Source: Dendrophyllia cribrosa
Lineage: Eukaryota; Cnidaria; Anthozoa; Scleractinia; Dendrophylliidae
DNA: 64,000 nt
Direction of reading: 5' to 3'
Assembly (NCBI GenBank): GCA_024195265.1
Contig: JAJLRJ010000008.1
Location: 6,258,488 to 6,322,487 of the forward strand
Shown: piece by piece, positions 1 to 11,640 of the stretch
Numbering within the stretch: position 1 is the stretch's first letter
Layout: each line of letters opens with the position of its first letter
Translations under genes and position numbers: made by a program
Notes under the pieces: generated by a model
Databases searched by the model: none
What the model saw: only the letters and a program-made list of their open reading frames with translations
Told to the model about the DNA's origin: nothing

Positions 1-320
1 GGATGTACAGAGTAGAAGGCAGAGAGAATAAGAAAGAAGAGAAAAACGAAAACGAACGGAGCAAGGAAAAAAATCGGAACGGTTCCGCACAAAAAAAAAA
101 GTCCAAATTTTGGCTTATGCGCATGCGCCAAAGTGAAACATTGTATATTTTTACATGAAAACCTCATAAAAATCTTACTACAGTGTGAGAAAGTGCATTT
201 CAAGCAAAGTTTAGAGAAATTCAGCACCGTAGTGCCCAAAAAAATCAATTTAACGGTAAAAAACGTGTTTGTTTTAGTAATTTCAGCATATTAAGGGTTA
301 AATGTCTTATAGAGGGTTTG
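1..320. other. Unassigned AT-rich sequence
   Basis: No coding exon, structural RNA or terminal inverted repeat is apparent in this stretch. Confidence 0.4.
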
Positions 321-607
321 CACATGACGTCATAAAAATTAAAAAATCTAAAGTATACATCCTACAAAGCTGTTTCTAACATGGTATGTGGATACCAGTG
401 TTATCATCTTTTTCGTTTTCGATTTATAAAGGTTGTAAATGTGTCATGCAATTCGTCGCGCTATTTCAGATAAGCCGTGAAAAAAAACAAAATTGAAGTA
501 GTTGAAAGTTATTAATGAATTATAGATGCTTATAAGCCGTTTTCATGCCTCTTATTGTGAATACAATATTTTGTGATGAGATTTTTGGTGTTATTAAGAC
601 TTTAAAG
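321..607 (+). repeat. Dispersed repeat, copy 1
   Basis: This ~285-bp segment recurs in the same orientation at 37,544-37,857 with only scattered differences. Both copies begin CACATGACGTCATAAAAATT and end near GATTTTTGGTGTTATTAAGA. No terminal inverted repeat or coding frame is visible, so its class is unknown. Confidence 0.75.
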
Positions 608-2308
608 TCTTTAAATTTTTGGCCGCCATGTTGGTGTCCCTAAGCGGGACACCAAGATGGTCGCTCCATACATTTCTTACTAATAATGTCTAAACTCATT
701 CGCCTATAACTCTTGAATGAAATGCTCTTGCACTTCAAAATTTGGCCCAGATGTGTAATTTTAAACTCTCTACAATTCCATAAACATTTTAGAATCGAAA
801 ACTGCTTCTGAATTTTGACGTCAGTGAAAACACTCTATTGTTGTTGCTTCTATGAAAGTTTAACAGGAAAACAAAAGACATCAAGAAAGCTTAGGTTGGC
901 TGGAGCCCCGGGGTTGGAGCAAACGGCAGATGTACTCAAGCAGTTTAAGGCCTGGGTTTAAAGTCATAGTCTATCCTAAAAATATGGTCGGTTCACAATA
1001 TCGTCGGCTAGATTCCTTAGAACAGAATGCAATTTTGCCTGATTGTTTATCTTGATGTTTTCTTTTGTCTCAACGGATACATTTGGCCAAGCAAATCAGC
1101 GATATGGTAGCGAATTATCTTTGTAAAAAATAAATCGGCGTTACCGATGGAGATTTAACATAACCTTTTACGTTTCTTGTTAGTTTCCTCGAGATTTAAG
1201 GTTAGAGTAATAAATAATCAAAGGTTGGATTTTGGACTAAAAAATTATCTTTGTCCTCACAATTTTTTTTTCAGCGAACAATGGACGGTCATTTCAAACG
1301 TGAAAGTCTGGAAATATGTAATCCGCATCAGAAGAACGTTTCTATTTGATGTTTGTTCCGTCAAACATTTGCTATTTTCAGAAAAATGGTCACCTAACAT
1401 GTCACGTGCTCTATTGGAAACCTTATACTTTAAAATATTAATAAAGATAAGAGATGCTGTGTGCCAAATTTCAATTCATTTTCATTTCATTTATTAAGGT
1501 ATCACAAATATACCATTAAAGCTCTTTACCTAGTGCGTCATAGGGACGACGGGTACGAAAATCCGAAAAGCAACTCAGAGTAGTCAGATTGGAATAAAAA
1601 ATAGTGGACTTGTTTTGGACTTGATTTATCTATGAAAGTTATTTTCAAAGAAATGTGTGTATGAACACAGACTTGATTGCAAACGTTGTACCTGTCTTGT
1701 GGGATAGTTCTATCTTTCAATACAACACTTTGTCAGTAAATATGCACGGAATGTTATTACTGGTCCACCTGTACGACAAGACTGGCAAGTTATGCTTTAA
1801 ATATGGTATTACAGTGTTACAGTATTTTATACTCTCTGTGACTTGGTTATTTTAATATTCTAGACGCGATCATGTTCGTATATTATTCGCTAAATAGGGG
1901 ACAAGTTATAACAAAATGTTAGGTGGAAACGTTCCAATTTTTCCTTTTTAATTTGGGCCCTTTCGGTCCTTGCAGAATATGGTTAAAAGCCAATTGTTGA
2001 TTTTTAACTTTATTTTTAACTACACTAGACAAAAACGTTGTTTTAAGACATTTTCGTTAGAGCAGCCTGCATCAAACATGGATTTTTCTTCACAGTTCCT
2101 CTTTCCTTTAACATCAAATCGAGGCTACACTGAAAGTCGCTAACAGCTTTCACTGAGCTTTTTACTTCAGCAAACGGAATTTAAAAAATTCTCCCTTTTA
2201 GTTCGGAAAGGGTACATTAAACATGCAAACGCTTTGCAAATCTTCGTCAGTAGAAAGTTTTGTTTCCTATTCGGTGATGAGCGATGAACGAAGACGCTGA
2301 CACGTCAC
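608..2308. other. No recognised gene
   Basis: A short palindrome around a GGTGTCC core lies near 630-662. The remaining short open frames have no family resemblance, no convincing splice sites and AT-driven composition. Confidence 0.4.
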
Positions 2309-2493
2309 ATACACCTTATTCATAAATGGCGGCGGATTTATTATTCTTTTGTATTTATTTTAATTAGCCTCACAAGCCTCGTTAGCATGTGCAAAATTCA
2401 AAAGAATTTACACTCTAAAATGAGGCTAGTGATGCAAATTAACATAGATATAAAAGAATCATGAATCGGTCGCCATTTATGAATAAGGTGTAT
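2309..2493. mobile_element. MITE with 22-bp perfect inverted ends
   Basis: The ends ATACACCTTATTCATAAATG and its reverse complement bound a 185-bp non-coding element. A TA dinucleotide on each side fits a Tc1/mariner-type target duplication if the terminus is read as CACC. Part of the same end sequence recurs near 57,790. Confidence 0.75.
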
Positions 2494-2859
2494 AAGGATC
2501 CATAAGACAGGGTATAGGTCGATCACGTGACTCAAAAGAGTCTTACGAGATATTTTGGCTAATTTGTGGTCTTATTAATAAAAGTTCTCTGAAGATATTG
2601 GGTCGCTATTTAATTTTCAGCCTCGTTCTCATATTGAACTCAGTTTGACTTTTGCCGACTCACAAAAACATTGCGATAACTCAAAATCTTTACCACAATT
2701 CGAAACCACAAACTACTAGCGAAAAAGAGGAGGCTTTAATCTATTGAAATCCGTCGTCAAACCTTTTCAGTACATTGGGTTGCGCGAAGCGTCATTTTTA
2801 AGACCATAGCTCCCGGGCTACCTACTTTCCTGTGAACTATTAAGTCGGTGTTACTGTTT

Positions 2860-3950
2860 CAAACTTTTGAGTCCGCATATGAAATCCTAAATGTGTGACT
2901 ATTCAAATGAAAGCTACAAAGGCGTACGTTCCTGTCGTCTGGGCACACGTTTGAGTCCGTGGATGAAATCCTAAAAGTTTGACCATTGAAGTGAAAGCTA
3001 CAAAGACTAACTATCCTGTGATCGATTCTGTTTCAAAAATTTGATTCCTTGAATAATATCCTAGATGTGTGACCATTGAAATGAAAGCTTCAAAAGGCCT
3101 TACTTTCCTGTGATTCTATTTGAAACATTTGAGACCGTGGATGAAAATCTAAATGTACATGTGAGACCATTGAAATAAAAGCTACCAAGGCCTACTTTCC
3201 TGTGCCGGTAGTGTTTCAAACTTTTGAGTCAGTGAATAAATCCTAAATGTTTGACCATTCAAATGAAAGCTGCCAAGGCCTACTTTCCTGTGTTTCACAA
3301 ACCTTTGCATGAGTCCGTACCGTTCAAATGAAAGCTACCAAGGGTTATGGTACTGTTTCAAACTGTTGAGCCTGTGGATGAAATCTTAAATGTGTGACCA
3401 TTAAAATGAAAGCTACTGAGCAGTACTTTCCTGTGGTGCTGTTTATTATGCTGTACAAGGTGGTTCTAACTTTTGAGTCTGTGGATGAAATCCTAAAGTG
3501 TGACCATTCAAATGAAAGCTACTGAGCAGTACTTTCCTGTGATACTGTTTATTATGCTGTACAAGGTTTTTCTAACTTTTGAGTCTGTGGATGAAATCCT
3601 AAAGTGTGACCATTCAAATGAAAGCTACAGAGCAGTACTTTCCTGTGGTACTGCTTATTATGATGTAGAAGGTGGGTCTAACTTTTGAGTCTGTAAATGA
3701 AATCCTAAAGTGTGACCATTCAAATGAAAGCTACTGAGCAGTACTTTCCTGTGATACTGTTTATTATGCTGTACAAGGTGGTTCTAACTTTTGAGTCTGT
3801 GGATGAAATCCTAAAGTGTGACCATTCAAATGAAAGCTACTGAGCAGTACTTTCCTGTGGTACTGTTTATTATGATGTAGAAGGTGGTTCTAACTTTGAG
3901 TCCGTGGATATAAAATCCTTAAGTGTGACCATTCAACTGAAAGCTACTGA
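2860..3950 (+). repeat. ~106-bp tandem repeat array
   Basis: The phrase TTTGAGTCTGTGGATGAAAT recurs at 3,472, 3,578, 3,684, 3,790 and 3,895, giving a period of 105-106 bp. Older, shorter and more diverged units (about 85-100 bp) occupy 2,860-3,370. The same family appears reverse-complemented at about 38,150-38,337. Confidence 0.9.
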
Positions 3951-4088
3951 CGAATTTGTAATAAGGTGTACTTATCTGCGCTTCTTTATCGAAGTGGACG
4001 CCTTGAGTCGTACAACGGTTCAACACTGCAGGATAGTTTTATAAACCTCTGATGGACCTAAACGAACAAAGCAGTAAACCTCAATCAA

Positions 4089-4244
4089 TTAATGGGAAAG
4101 ATTTCCGTGTAGCCCCATACATTAGTTATGCATACTGTTCTTAAAACTGAAACAAGCCATAACAATAAAACGCCTAAAGAAAAACAATAGCGCATACATG
4201 TATAATTGATGTATAAGGGTAAAACGGAAATCTTACCCAATTAA
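4089..4244. mobile_element. TTAA-flanked MITE
   Basis: Imperfect inverted ends of about 45 bp (TGGGAAAGATTTCCG on the left, TTGGGTAAGATTTCCG inverted on the right) are each bordered by TTAA at 4,089-4,092 and 4,241-4,244. TTAA duplication is typical of piggyBac and Kolobok elements. The ~148-bp body has no coding capacity. Confidence 0.65.
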
Positions 4245-4605
4245 TGTTATGAATTCCTTTTACCTAGATAAATGTAAGATACTTAGCGCTTTTAAATTGA
4301 AGTTTGAACTTTGGCCATGATTTGTGTTAATACGGTTACAGTAATCCCTTTCAACATGAGTTCATCTGCTAATAAGTCTAGCTAAAATCGTCCTGAGACT
4401 GATTGCTATCAGTTGCATGTTAAAACAAAATTTGAACCAAAAGCTAGTTTTTACTTGTCCCTGTGCATCTTTTCTATTTCAACAAGGCCGTGCAATAACA
4501 AAAACAGATAACATGGCGAAAATCAAGTTACATCTCAAGTCAAAATAGTTACGCCACCATACCTGCGAGGAACTGAAAACAATAAAGATTCCACACCAAA
4601 ATTGT

Positions 4606-4671
4606 TTAGTCAAAGGACTTGATTCTCAAGCATAGCACATGGACGGCTTTGGGACGTTCCAACAGAGTAAA
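4606..4671 (-). CDS. Candidate terminal exon of an unknown gene
   Basis: On the minus strand a pyrimidine-rich tract ending CAAACAG precedes 21 open codons and a TAA. The peptide begins FTLLERPKAVHVL and ends KSFD. The exon starts in phase 0, matching the phase-0 end of the candidate exon at 5,249-5,371, so the two could be spliced together. The product is not recognised. Confidence 0.35.
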   Translation of the reverse strand, partial: FTLLERPKAVHVLCLRIKSFD

Positions 4672-5248
4672 CTGTTTGAAAGAAAAACAAGGAGTTAGTT
4701 CTGCCAGGGGAAAAAAACAGTGGCGAAGAAAATGCAAGGCCAACGAAAGACGACGAAAGTGCTAGAGAAGAAAATGCAAGGGGACGAAAGTGCTAGATGA
4801 CGTACACTCTGACGAACAGCTTTTCGCCGAAACTATTCGTTGGGTGCCCCTGAGTTCTGTAGATTTCTAAGTAAAAACTGTGAAAACTTTGTGCTAGTGA
4901 CTTATACTATTACTATCTATGACATTCATTTTTTGAGCTCCTGAGAAAATTCTACATAATTTTGCGGCACGCACTAACAAACTTAATGAAAAAAGTTGCA
5001 TGAAGCGATCTTTCTTTGCTCTACTCCAAATCAACATTGTGCCACAAAGCCACAGACCGAAGCTATAAGTATCGTTTCACTTTATAAAGTCAAAACTGAC
5101 GTGAATCCGCAATGGAAATTATAGCAACGAGAATATTCAACACCGCATTGTCGCTGCTATCAATACTTCCAGCTTTCATGTTGACTTGGCTGTAATGTAA
5201 ATGCAAACATAAAATGCAGTTGAAATGACATGTGAACGAAGAACAAAC

Positions 5249-5371
5249 CTGGTCTTTTCCAAACTGATACAGATCAAGAAGACGACAAACCAGAGCTAAG
5301 AATCTGACCTTCACAGCACCACGTTCAGGACTAACATCAAATGCTATAAGCGTGCCACTTTGCTTTTGTAC
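5249..5371 (-). CDS. Candidate internal exon of an unknown gene
   Basis: A 41-codon open stretch, in phase 0 at both ends, sits between a CGCCAG acceptor and a GTTTGT donor on the minus strand. It includes FDVSPERGAVKV and LLDLYQFGKDQ. Codon content looks protein-coding rather than random. Spliced to 4,606-4,671 it would give a C-terminal piece of about 62 residues. I find no upstream exon and do not recognise the family. Confidence 0.4.
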
Positions 5372-5753
5372 CTGGCGATTAAAATTTATTCCGTTCAGTC
5401 GTAAAACATTCCTGAAGCAATTATGAAGGAGTAATTAACAAGGAAGACAATGCCTTCCCAAATTGTTGCTGGGCCTTATGTCAAAGGAAAGTGCTATTTC
5501 ATGAGTATTCAAAGTGAAGCGCATGATTTACACTTGGCATTTACAGTTTAGCGCCCTGTAGTCTACAATATTCTTAACTAAAATTAGGTTATTTGACGGT
5601 CACATTGTTGTATAAATCTTTCAAGGGGAACTGGCGGCCAAATGCTGTGAATAATTATCTAAGCAGAACTTTGGCCTTGGACGAATAATTAAGTGCGTGA
5701 CTCGATTTTGGGGTTTTTTGAAGGGTTTGTTCGCTTTATCTTTTGACTTTTAT

Positions 5754-5754
<1 letters not shown>

Positions 5755-5796
<42 letters not shown>

Positions 5797-5819
5797 ACCC
5801 CCCCCCCCCCCCCCCCCCC
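5755..5819 (+). repeat. Poly-C tract, ~65 bp
   Basis: A near-pure run of C is interrupted by a single A at 5,797. The open frame across it, which would encode polyproline, is an artefact of the homopolymer. Confidence 0.97.
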
Positions 5820-5898
5820 TCCCACCTGTTTCATAAACCCAAGTAAACGCTTTAAATTCAATAAGTACAGTTATCTGCGCTTCTTTATTGAAATAAAG

Positions 5899-5929
<31 letters not shown>
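5899..5929 (+). repeat. (ATCT)n microsatellite
   Basis: About seven copies of the tetranucleotide follow a short AT-rich phrase that also occurs near 3,975. That phrase may be the 3' end of an older retroelement tailed by this microsatellite. Confidence 0.9.
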
Positions 5930-5964
5930 AACAGATGATCTTAGCTGAGCTCTATCTAGGGTGT

Positions 5965-7725
5965 TTAAGGAGTGGAGAATACGGTGAGAATACGCAGAGC
6001 GAAGTGAACGCAGGCAAAGAGCGTAGATAATAATTATTTGTTAACCGAATCTCAATCTGGCTTTAGACCCATGTTTTCCACTGAAACAGCTTTATTAGAG
6101 GCCACAAACGAATGGTATTGGAACACTGATAGCAAGCTCATGAATGGTGTGATATTTCTAGATTTGAAAAAAGCCTTTGACACCATGGACCATGCAATCC
6201 TTTTAGGAAAGCTTGCACTCTATGGAGTCAACTCTCAATCTGTAAACTGGTTTCGGTCCTACTTATTTGACCGAAGGCAGCAAACTAGTATTAATGGGGT
6301 ACAATCTGATTTTTGTAATGTCACATGTGGCATCCCACAAGGCTCTATCTTAGGGCCTCTTTTATATTAATGATCTCCCTTCATTCAATTTGTTTTCAAA
6401 ACCTAGGATGTGTGCAGATGATACTACCCTTACCTCATCCGCAGAGGACCCATATGACCTTGAATATAAAATGAATCATGATATGAAGTTAATTCAATCA
6501 TGGCTGACGGCTAACAAATTGACACTGAATGTCAAGAAAACAAAATACATGCTTATCGGGAGTCAATGGAAATTATCACAATTACATAGTGACTTTACCG
6601 TACAAGTAAACAATAAACCGCTGGAAAGGGTATTTAAACATAAAACCTTTGGAATTCACATTGACGAATCTCTTACCTGGCGCCCACATATTAATGATGT
6701 TTCAAAGAAAATAACTGCTGGTCTTGCAGTCTTAAAGCGTATTAGTACTATCATACCATTTGAAACTAGAATAAATATATACAATGCACTTGTAATGCCC
6801 TTTTTCAATTATTGTAGTCCTGTGTGGGACAATATTGGTAAGGGTCTATCAGACAAACTCCACTATAAAAGCTGCAAAATAGGGCTGCCAGAATTGTCAC
6901 CCTTTCTAATTATGAGGTTCGCTCGAGTGATTTGTTGGATGAGCTTGGCTGGGAACGGTTAGAAAACCAAAGACTAAAACAGTTGGCTGTAATTATGTAT
7001 AAAATCCATAATAATCTTTTCCCATTGTATTTGAGGCGGATTTTTACCAATATTTCAAATATACACACACATAATCTTAGAAATTCTGAGTCTAATTGTT
7101 ACATTCCCAGACCGAGAACTGAACACGCCAAAGGTAGCTTACACTACAGGGGTTCTGTTCTGTGGAACAAGATCCCCTTAGAGATCAGACAGCGGCCCAA
7201 CTTGAACGATTTTAAAACCTCTTTATGTGTGAAAGATTATAATGAAACAACGATCATTTAAGTTTTTATAGCATTATATTCGTGTTTTATAGTTCAAATT
7301 TTAGTTTAATGTAGTTTGATAAATTGAAGAAACCTTGATCGTAGTTTTCATTGTACTTTATCTTTCTTTGTTAAGTAGTTCTACAGGTAATGTACTCTAG
7401 TGTAAATTCACACGACTCCTAGGAAGACCATGTAAATATGATACGATTTCGTGGATAAATAAAGATTGATGATGATGATGATGATGATGAGCGTAGGGGA
7501 TGCCTCTGTGGAGGAAAGATCTACATCATTCTGATATCGGGGAGTTTTGAAATCCCAAAACTGTTCCGAGCACAAAAATGGAAATATATGCTTATGTGTT
7601 TCTCCGTCCAAATGCTCCGAAGGAGAAAAACCCTGGGCCAGCTGAACTCCACAATCAATAACTTCCGGGATGGGACAAACAAAACCAAAAAAGTGCCGCT
7701 CCAGAATCTTCAGGGAGACTGAGCA
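5965..7725 (-). pseudogene. Older ORF split by a LINE insertion
   Basis: Reading minus from 7,725 to 7,489 and then, skipping the LINE and one target-site copy, from 6,018 to a TAA at 5,965-5,967 gives 291 bases, exactly 97 codons in one open frame. The peptide includes CGVQLAQGFSPSEHLDGE before the junction and [11 protein letters not shown] after it. The family is unknown. It may be a retroelement or domesticated ORF rather than a host gene. The LINE now interrupts it. Confidence 0.45.
6019..7496 (+). mobile_element. 5'-truncated CR1/L2-type LINE with target duplication
   Basis: Reverse transcriptase motifs run in order: [28 protein letters not shown], the catalytic CADD in place of YADD, then the thumb and C-terminal region. 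The frame shifts between 6,370 and 6,390 and again near 6,870-6,930, and stops follow, so the enzyme is dead. The endonuclease part is missing. The 3' end is a (GAT)n tail at 7,466-7,489, not poly-A. GAGCGTAG at 6,019-6,026 and 7,489-7,496 is an 8-bp target duplication. Confidence 0.9.
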
Positions 7726-7730
7726 TCAAG

Positions 7731-7863
7731 CGTTCGTCACTAGGATTTCTGGGATCGTTTGGTTTACCAGCGTTAGTTACGATAGGATGATGATTTCCAA
7801 CCAATTAACCAATCATAGCTCGTATTGGTTCCCCAAACGATCCCAGAAATCTCAAGGACGAAT
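7731..7863. mobile_element. Short inverted-repeat element
   Basis: GATTTCTGGGATCGTTTGG at 7,743 returns as its exact reverse complement near 7,834-7,852. Weaker matching extends the arms to about 31 bp. It looks like a MITE; no clear target duplication is visible. Confidence 0.6.
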
Positions 7864-8711
7864 TAGATTTCTAAAGCTGGATTTCCACTGTCGCATAATT
7901 ACTCGCCGCGTTTTACGTGCATAAATGAAACTAAAGACAATGTACGAACAGCTAGCGTAAACGTATAAAAAGTTGAACCGTGCTCAACTTTTCGCTGTTA
8001 CACACACTGTTCATACTTCATCTCTAATTATACTTACGCACGTAAAAAATTACGAAAAAATTACAAAACAGTTGAAATTCAGCTTAATAGGACAAAAAAC
8101 GGTAATCACCTTTTACGAATATCGCACACGATTGTTGTTTGAAACACCCATACGAAAAATACCAGCATTATCTGCAGCTAATGCACCTCCACTCCTCTAA
8201 CTGTTGGATCCTACCTTCGAAATTTCAGAAAATTACCAAGCGAAGAGCTTACAAGTGCGAAAATGAAAAATCAAATTGTAAAAGAAACGAGAATACTGGA
8301 AAATAATATTGAATAGCTTTTATTTGAAGGACCATAAGTGATATTTTGTTTACAATATAATACAATGCAATAGTTAATTCAGTTCCTCCAACTTGGTTTT
8401 TCAGAACTAATTTACAATACGATAACAAATAAAATGTAACAAATTACAATATTTCTATCATATATGATACATTACACACTATTAATAAAATTAATAAGAA
8501 AGTACCATATTATTATATGTGATACATTTATGCGAAAAATACTGGCAGTACAGTTCTACATTCCTCTTGAACTCTCTGATGTTACTAGAGATTTTAGTTT
8601 CCTGCTCCGGCGCTTATGGCCTGACAGCAGTAATGGATCATTCTCTAACCTTCAAATTCCACTGAATGAGAACTGTGTAGAGAAAATCAGAAAAAAGCGA
8701 AGAAAATAAAA
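7864..8711. other. No recognised gene
   Basis: AT-rich sequence with short open frames only. The part next to 8,712 may be a decayed upstream portion of the LINE fragment that follows. Confidence 0.35.
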
Positions 8712-9236
8712 ATGGAGAATAGTGGAATAGGCTGTAAGGGCTACCTTGATAAGCTAAACCGACGTGCCGCATGTATAATCGAGGGCCGATCTATAGGAGC
8801 TGATGAGTTGCACACCGTATTTAGCTAGCCTAATCTACAAGCGCGTCAGGATTATGTTAAGTGCGTCCTTGTTTATTAATCTTTACACAACTTGGCGCCA
8901 GCTTATTTATTAACTGAACTTAAATACGCACATCAATTCCATTCCTATGACACCAGACACCGTGACCTATTGCGCTTGCCTTAAGCTAAAACTGCCAAAT
9001 ACCAGGGCAGTTTTAGACTCAATGGCGCGCGGCCATTCAATGCTTTGCCCCCCAAAATACGAAATGCAATTGACCTCAAGGAATTTAAGATAATAGCAAA
9101 ACTCCATCTTAAGCGCTTTCTGTTTAAAATACCTTAGTTTTGTGTATATTGCATATTTATTCATTTCTATTTCAGTTCCGTGAATTTGAAAGTACCGTAT
9201 TATCTAGTAACTATTCAACAAAATAAATAAAATAAA
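8712..9236 (+). mobile_element. 3' fragment of a LINE
   Basis: A decayed reverse transcriptase C-terminus can be read with stops and frame changes: LDKLNRRAACIIEGRSIGA, then QDYVKCVLVYKSLHNLAPAY, then AFNALPPKIRNAIDLKEF. These match the post-catalytic region of CR1/L2-type LINEs. The end is an (AAATA)n-like tract. Confidence 0.8.
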
Positions 9237-9324
9237 ATATTAAATATCTCATACTCTGCTTTATTGTGACAAACGATGTTTAGCTCGTGATAAAAATCAG
9301 CGACAGTTCTTTTTTCTTTAACGT

Positions 9325-11148
9325 AGGCATATTTTTATACCTTACATAAACATATCATGCAAACTCCTTTATTATTCACGCGCATGCACTAAATACTTAC
9401 ATAAACATTATCCCTTCTAATCCATGTGTCAGTCATTCATTAATCCATGTGTCATTCATTTGCTAACATGCACACACTTTTCATTAATACATAAACATTG
9501 TACTTTGTTATCGCATGTATCAGTTGTTTACTAACACGTGCTTTCTTAATACTATAAACAATTCACGTATCAGTTATTTGCTAACACGTGCACACTCAAT
9601 ACTTTTATAAACATTATCCCGTCGTAATACATGTATCAGTTATTTGCTAACACGTTCTCTCTTAATACTTATATGAATATGTATCCGTTGTTTGCTAAAG
9701 CAAGCACACACTCTTAGTATATATTTAAACAGTATTATCCCTTCGTAATTCAAGTATCCGTTGTTTGATGAAGCACGCGCACACATTTAATGCTAAAATA
9801 AACATATCTTCGTAATTCAATTATCAGTTATTTACCTAACACGCGTACTCTTAATACTTATATAAACATTATTATCCCTTCTTAATTCATTTGTTATCAG
9901 TTGTTTGCTTAAGCACGCGCACACTCTTAATACTCATATAAACATTATTACCGCTTCTTATTTCATGTATCAGTTGTTTGCGCGCACACTCTTTATACTT
10001 ATATAAATATTATTGTCCCATCTTACTGTTCATGTATCAGTCGTTTGCTAAGACGCGTGCACACTATCAGTTCTCATATAAACATTATTATCCTTTCTTA
10101 GTTCATGTATCAGTTGTTTGCTAAGACCCGCGCACACTTCATACTCAAACATTATTATCCCATCTTACTGTTCATGTATCAGTTTTTTGCTAAGACGCAT
10201 GCACACTCTTAATACTTATAAACATTATTATCCCTTCTTAGTTCATGTATCAGTTGTTTGCTAAGACGCGCGCACAATCTTAATACTCATAAACATTATT
10301 ATCCCTTCTTAGTTCATGTATCAGTTGTTTGCTAAGACGCGCGCACAATCTTTATACTTATATAAATATTATTGTTCCATCTTGCTGTTCATGTATCAGT
10401 TGTTTGCTAAGACGCGCGCACACTCTATTTATATAAACATTATTATCCCTTCTAAGTTCATGTACGAGTTTTTTGCTAAGACGCGTGCACACTCTATCAG
10501 TACTCATATAAACAGTATTCTTTCTTAGTTCATGTATCAGTTTTTTGCTAAAACGCGCGCAGTCTTTATACTTATATAAACATTATTATCCCATCTTACT
10601 GTTCATGTATCAGTTGTTTGCTAATACCCGCGCACACTCTATACTTATATAAACATTATTATCCCTTCTAAGTTCATGTATCAGTTGTTTGCTAAGACGC
10701 GCGCAGTCTTTATACTTATATAAACATTATTATCCCATCTTACTGTTCATGTATCAGTTGCTTGCTAATACCCGCGCACACTCTATACTTATATAAACAT
10801 TATTATCCCTTCTAAGTTCATGTATCAGTTGTTTGCTAAGACGCGCGCAGTCTTTATACTTATATAAACATTATTATCCCATCTTACTGTTCATGTATAA
10901 GTTGTTTGCTAAGATGCGTACACACTCGATATACTCATATAAACATTATTTTCCCTTCTTAGTTCATGTAGCAATTGTTTGCTAAGACGCGTGCACACTC
11001 TTAATACTTATATAAACATATCCCTTCTTAATTCATGTATCAGTTGTTTGCTAAGACGCGCTTACTCTTAAATCGTATATAAACATCCCTTCTCAATTCA
11101 TGTATAATTTATTTGCAAACACGCGCATTCTTAATGCTTATATATACA
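9325..11148 (+). repeat. ~71-bp satellite array, left block
   Basis: Units share CATGTATCAGTTGTTTGCTA, an ACGCGCGCACACTC segment and TTATATAAACATTATTATCC. The typical unit is 70-71 bp. Between about 10,555 and 10,890 two subtypes (CCCTTCTAAG and CCCATCTTACTG) alternate, giving a ~139-bp higher-order dimer. Left-end units are the most diverged. Confidence 0.93.
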
Positions 11149-11156
11149 GTGCAAAC

Positions 11157-11520
11157 CTGTATCATCAAGCGTGGAAGAAACGGCCTTCGGCACGCAAAAC
11201 GCCGCTTTGATCTTGGCGATCTCGTCCTCCAGCTTGAAGGATAAAGAGACGAAGGAACCTCCGGTAGAGTAGAAGCCAAGCTGGAATCTGCTGAACAGAG
11301 AGCGGTGGTAGTATCAGCAGCGGACTTGGTGAGGTGAGTGATTAATTGGCGTTAAACAATTTGTGACCCACCACGATGTGCATGTCTGCTAAATCCTGCT
11401 TGGTTATTCGGTGGTCATCTGGTACTCAGCTAGAACTTCTATCAAGGCCGCCAGTATGACCTGCCAAGAATCTGTTGCTTTGCCAGAAGGTTTCATCGAG
11501 GAACGCTTCTTGCGAGGCAT
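11157..11520 (-). pseudogene. Broken ORF of unknown family inside the satellite
   Basis: On the minus strand an ATG at 11,518-11,520 opens MPRKKRSSMKPSGKATDSWQ and runs 38 codons to a TAA at 11,404-11,406. A one-base frame change restores an open frame with ITKQDLADMHIVVGHKLF. Further changes lead to LTKSAADTTTALC and FKLEDEIAKIKAAFCVPKA, ending near 11,157. The DNA is GC-richer than the satellite on both sides. It reads as one decayed, intronless gene of about 120 residues: a processed pseudogene or a transposon-borne ORF. Confidence 0.55.
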
Positions 11521-11640
11521 GATAAAACGCAATGTGAAAAAACAAAAGATTTTACAAGACGAAGGCGACCAAAAATATGTGATATCGAAAGATATCTAAC
11601 GGTAGCTACGTATTATACTGCATTGGCCAGAATCCGATAC
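11521..11640. other. Non-satellite flank of the embedded ORF
   Basis: This segment is neither satellite nor clearly coding. It lies upstream of the broken ORF and is part of the same ~490-bp island (about 11,149-11,640). Confidence 0.4.

Noticed and set aside
4980..5060. Kinase-like peptide YSFGLWLCG on the minus strand
   Set aside because: Too short, flanked by stops, and no other kinase motif in register.
11411..11599. 62-codon plus-strand frame in the satellite island
   Set aside because: The minus strand gives a longer coherent series of peptides across frameshifts, so the plus frame is likely its shadow.
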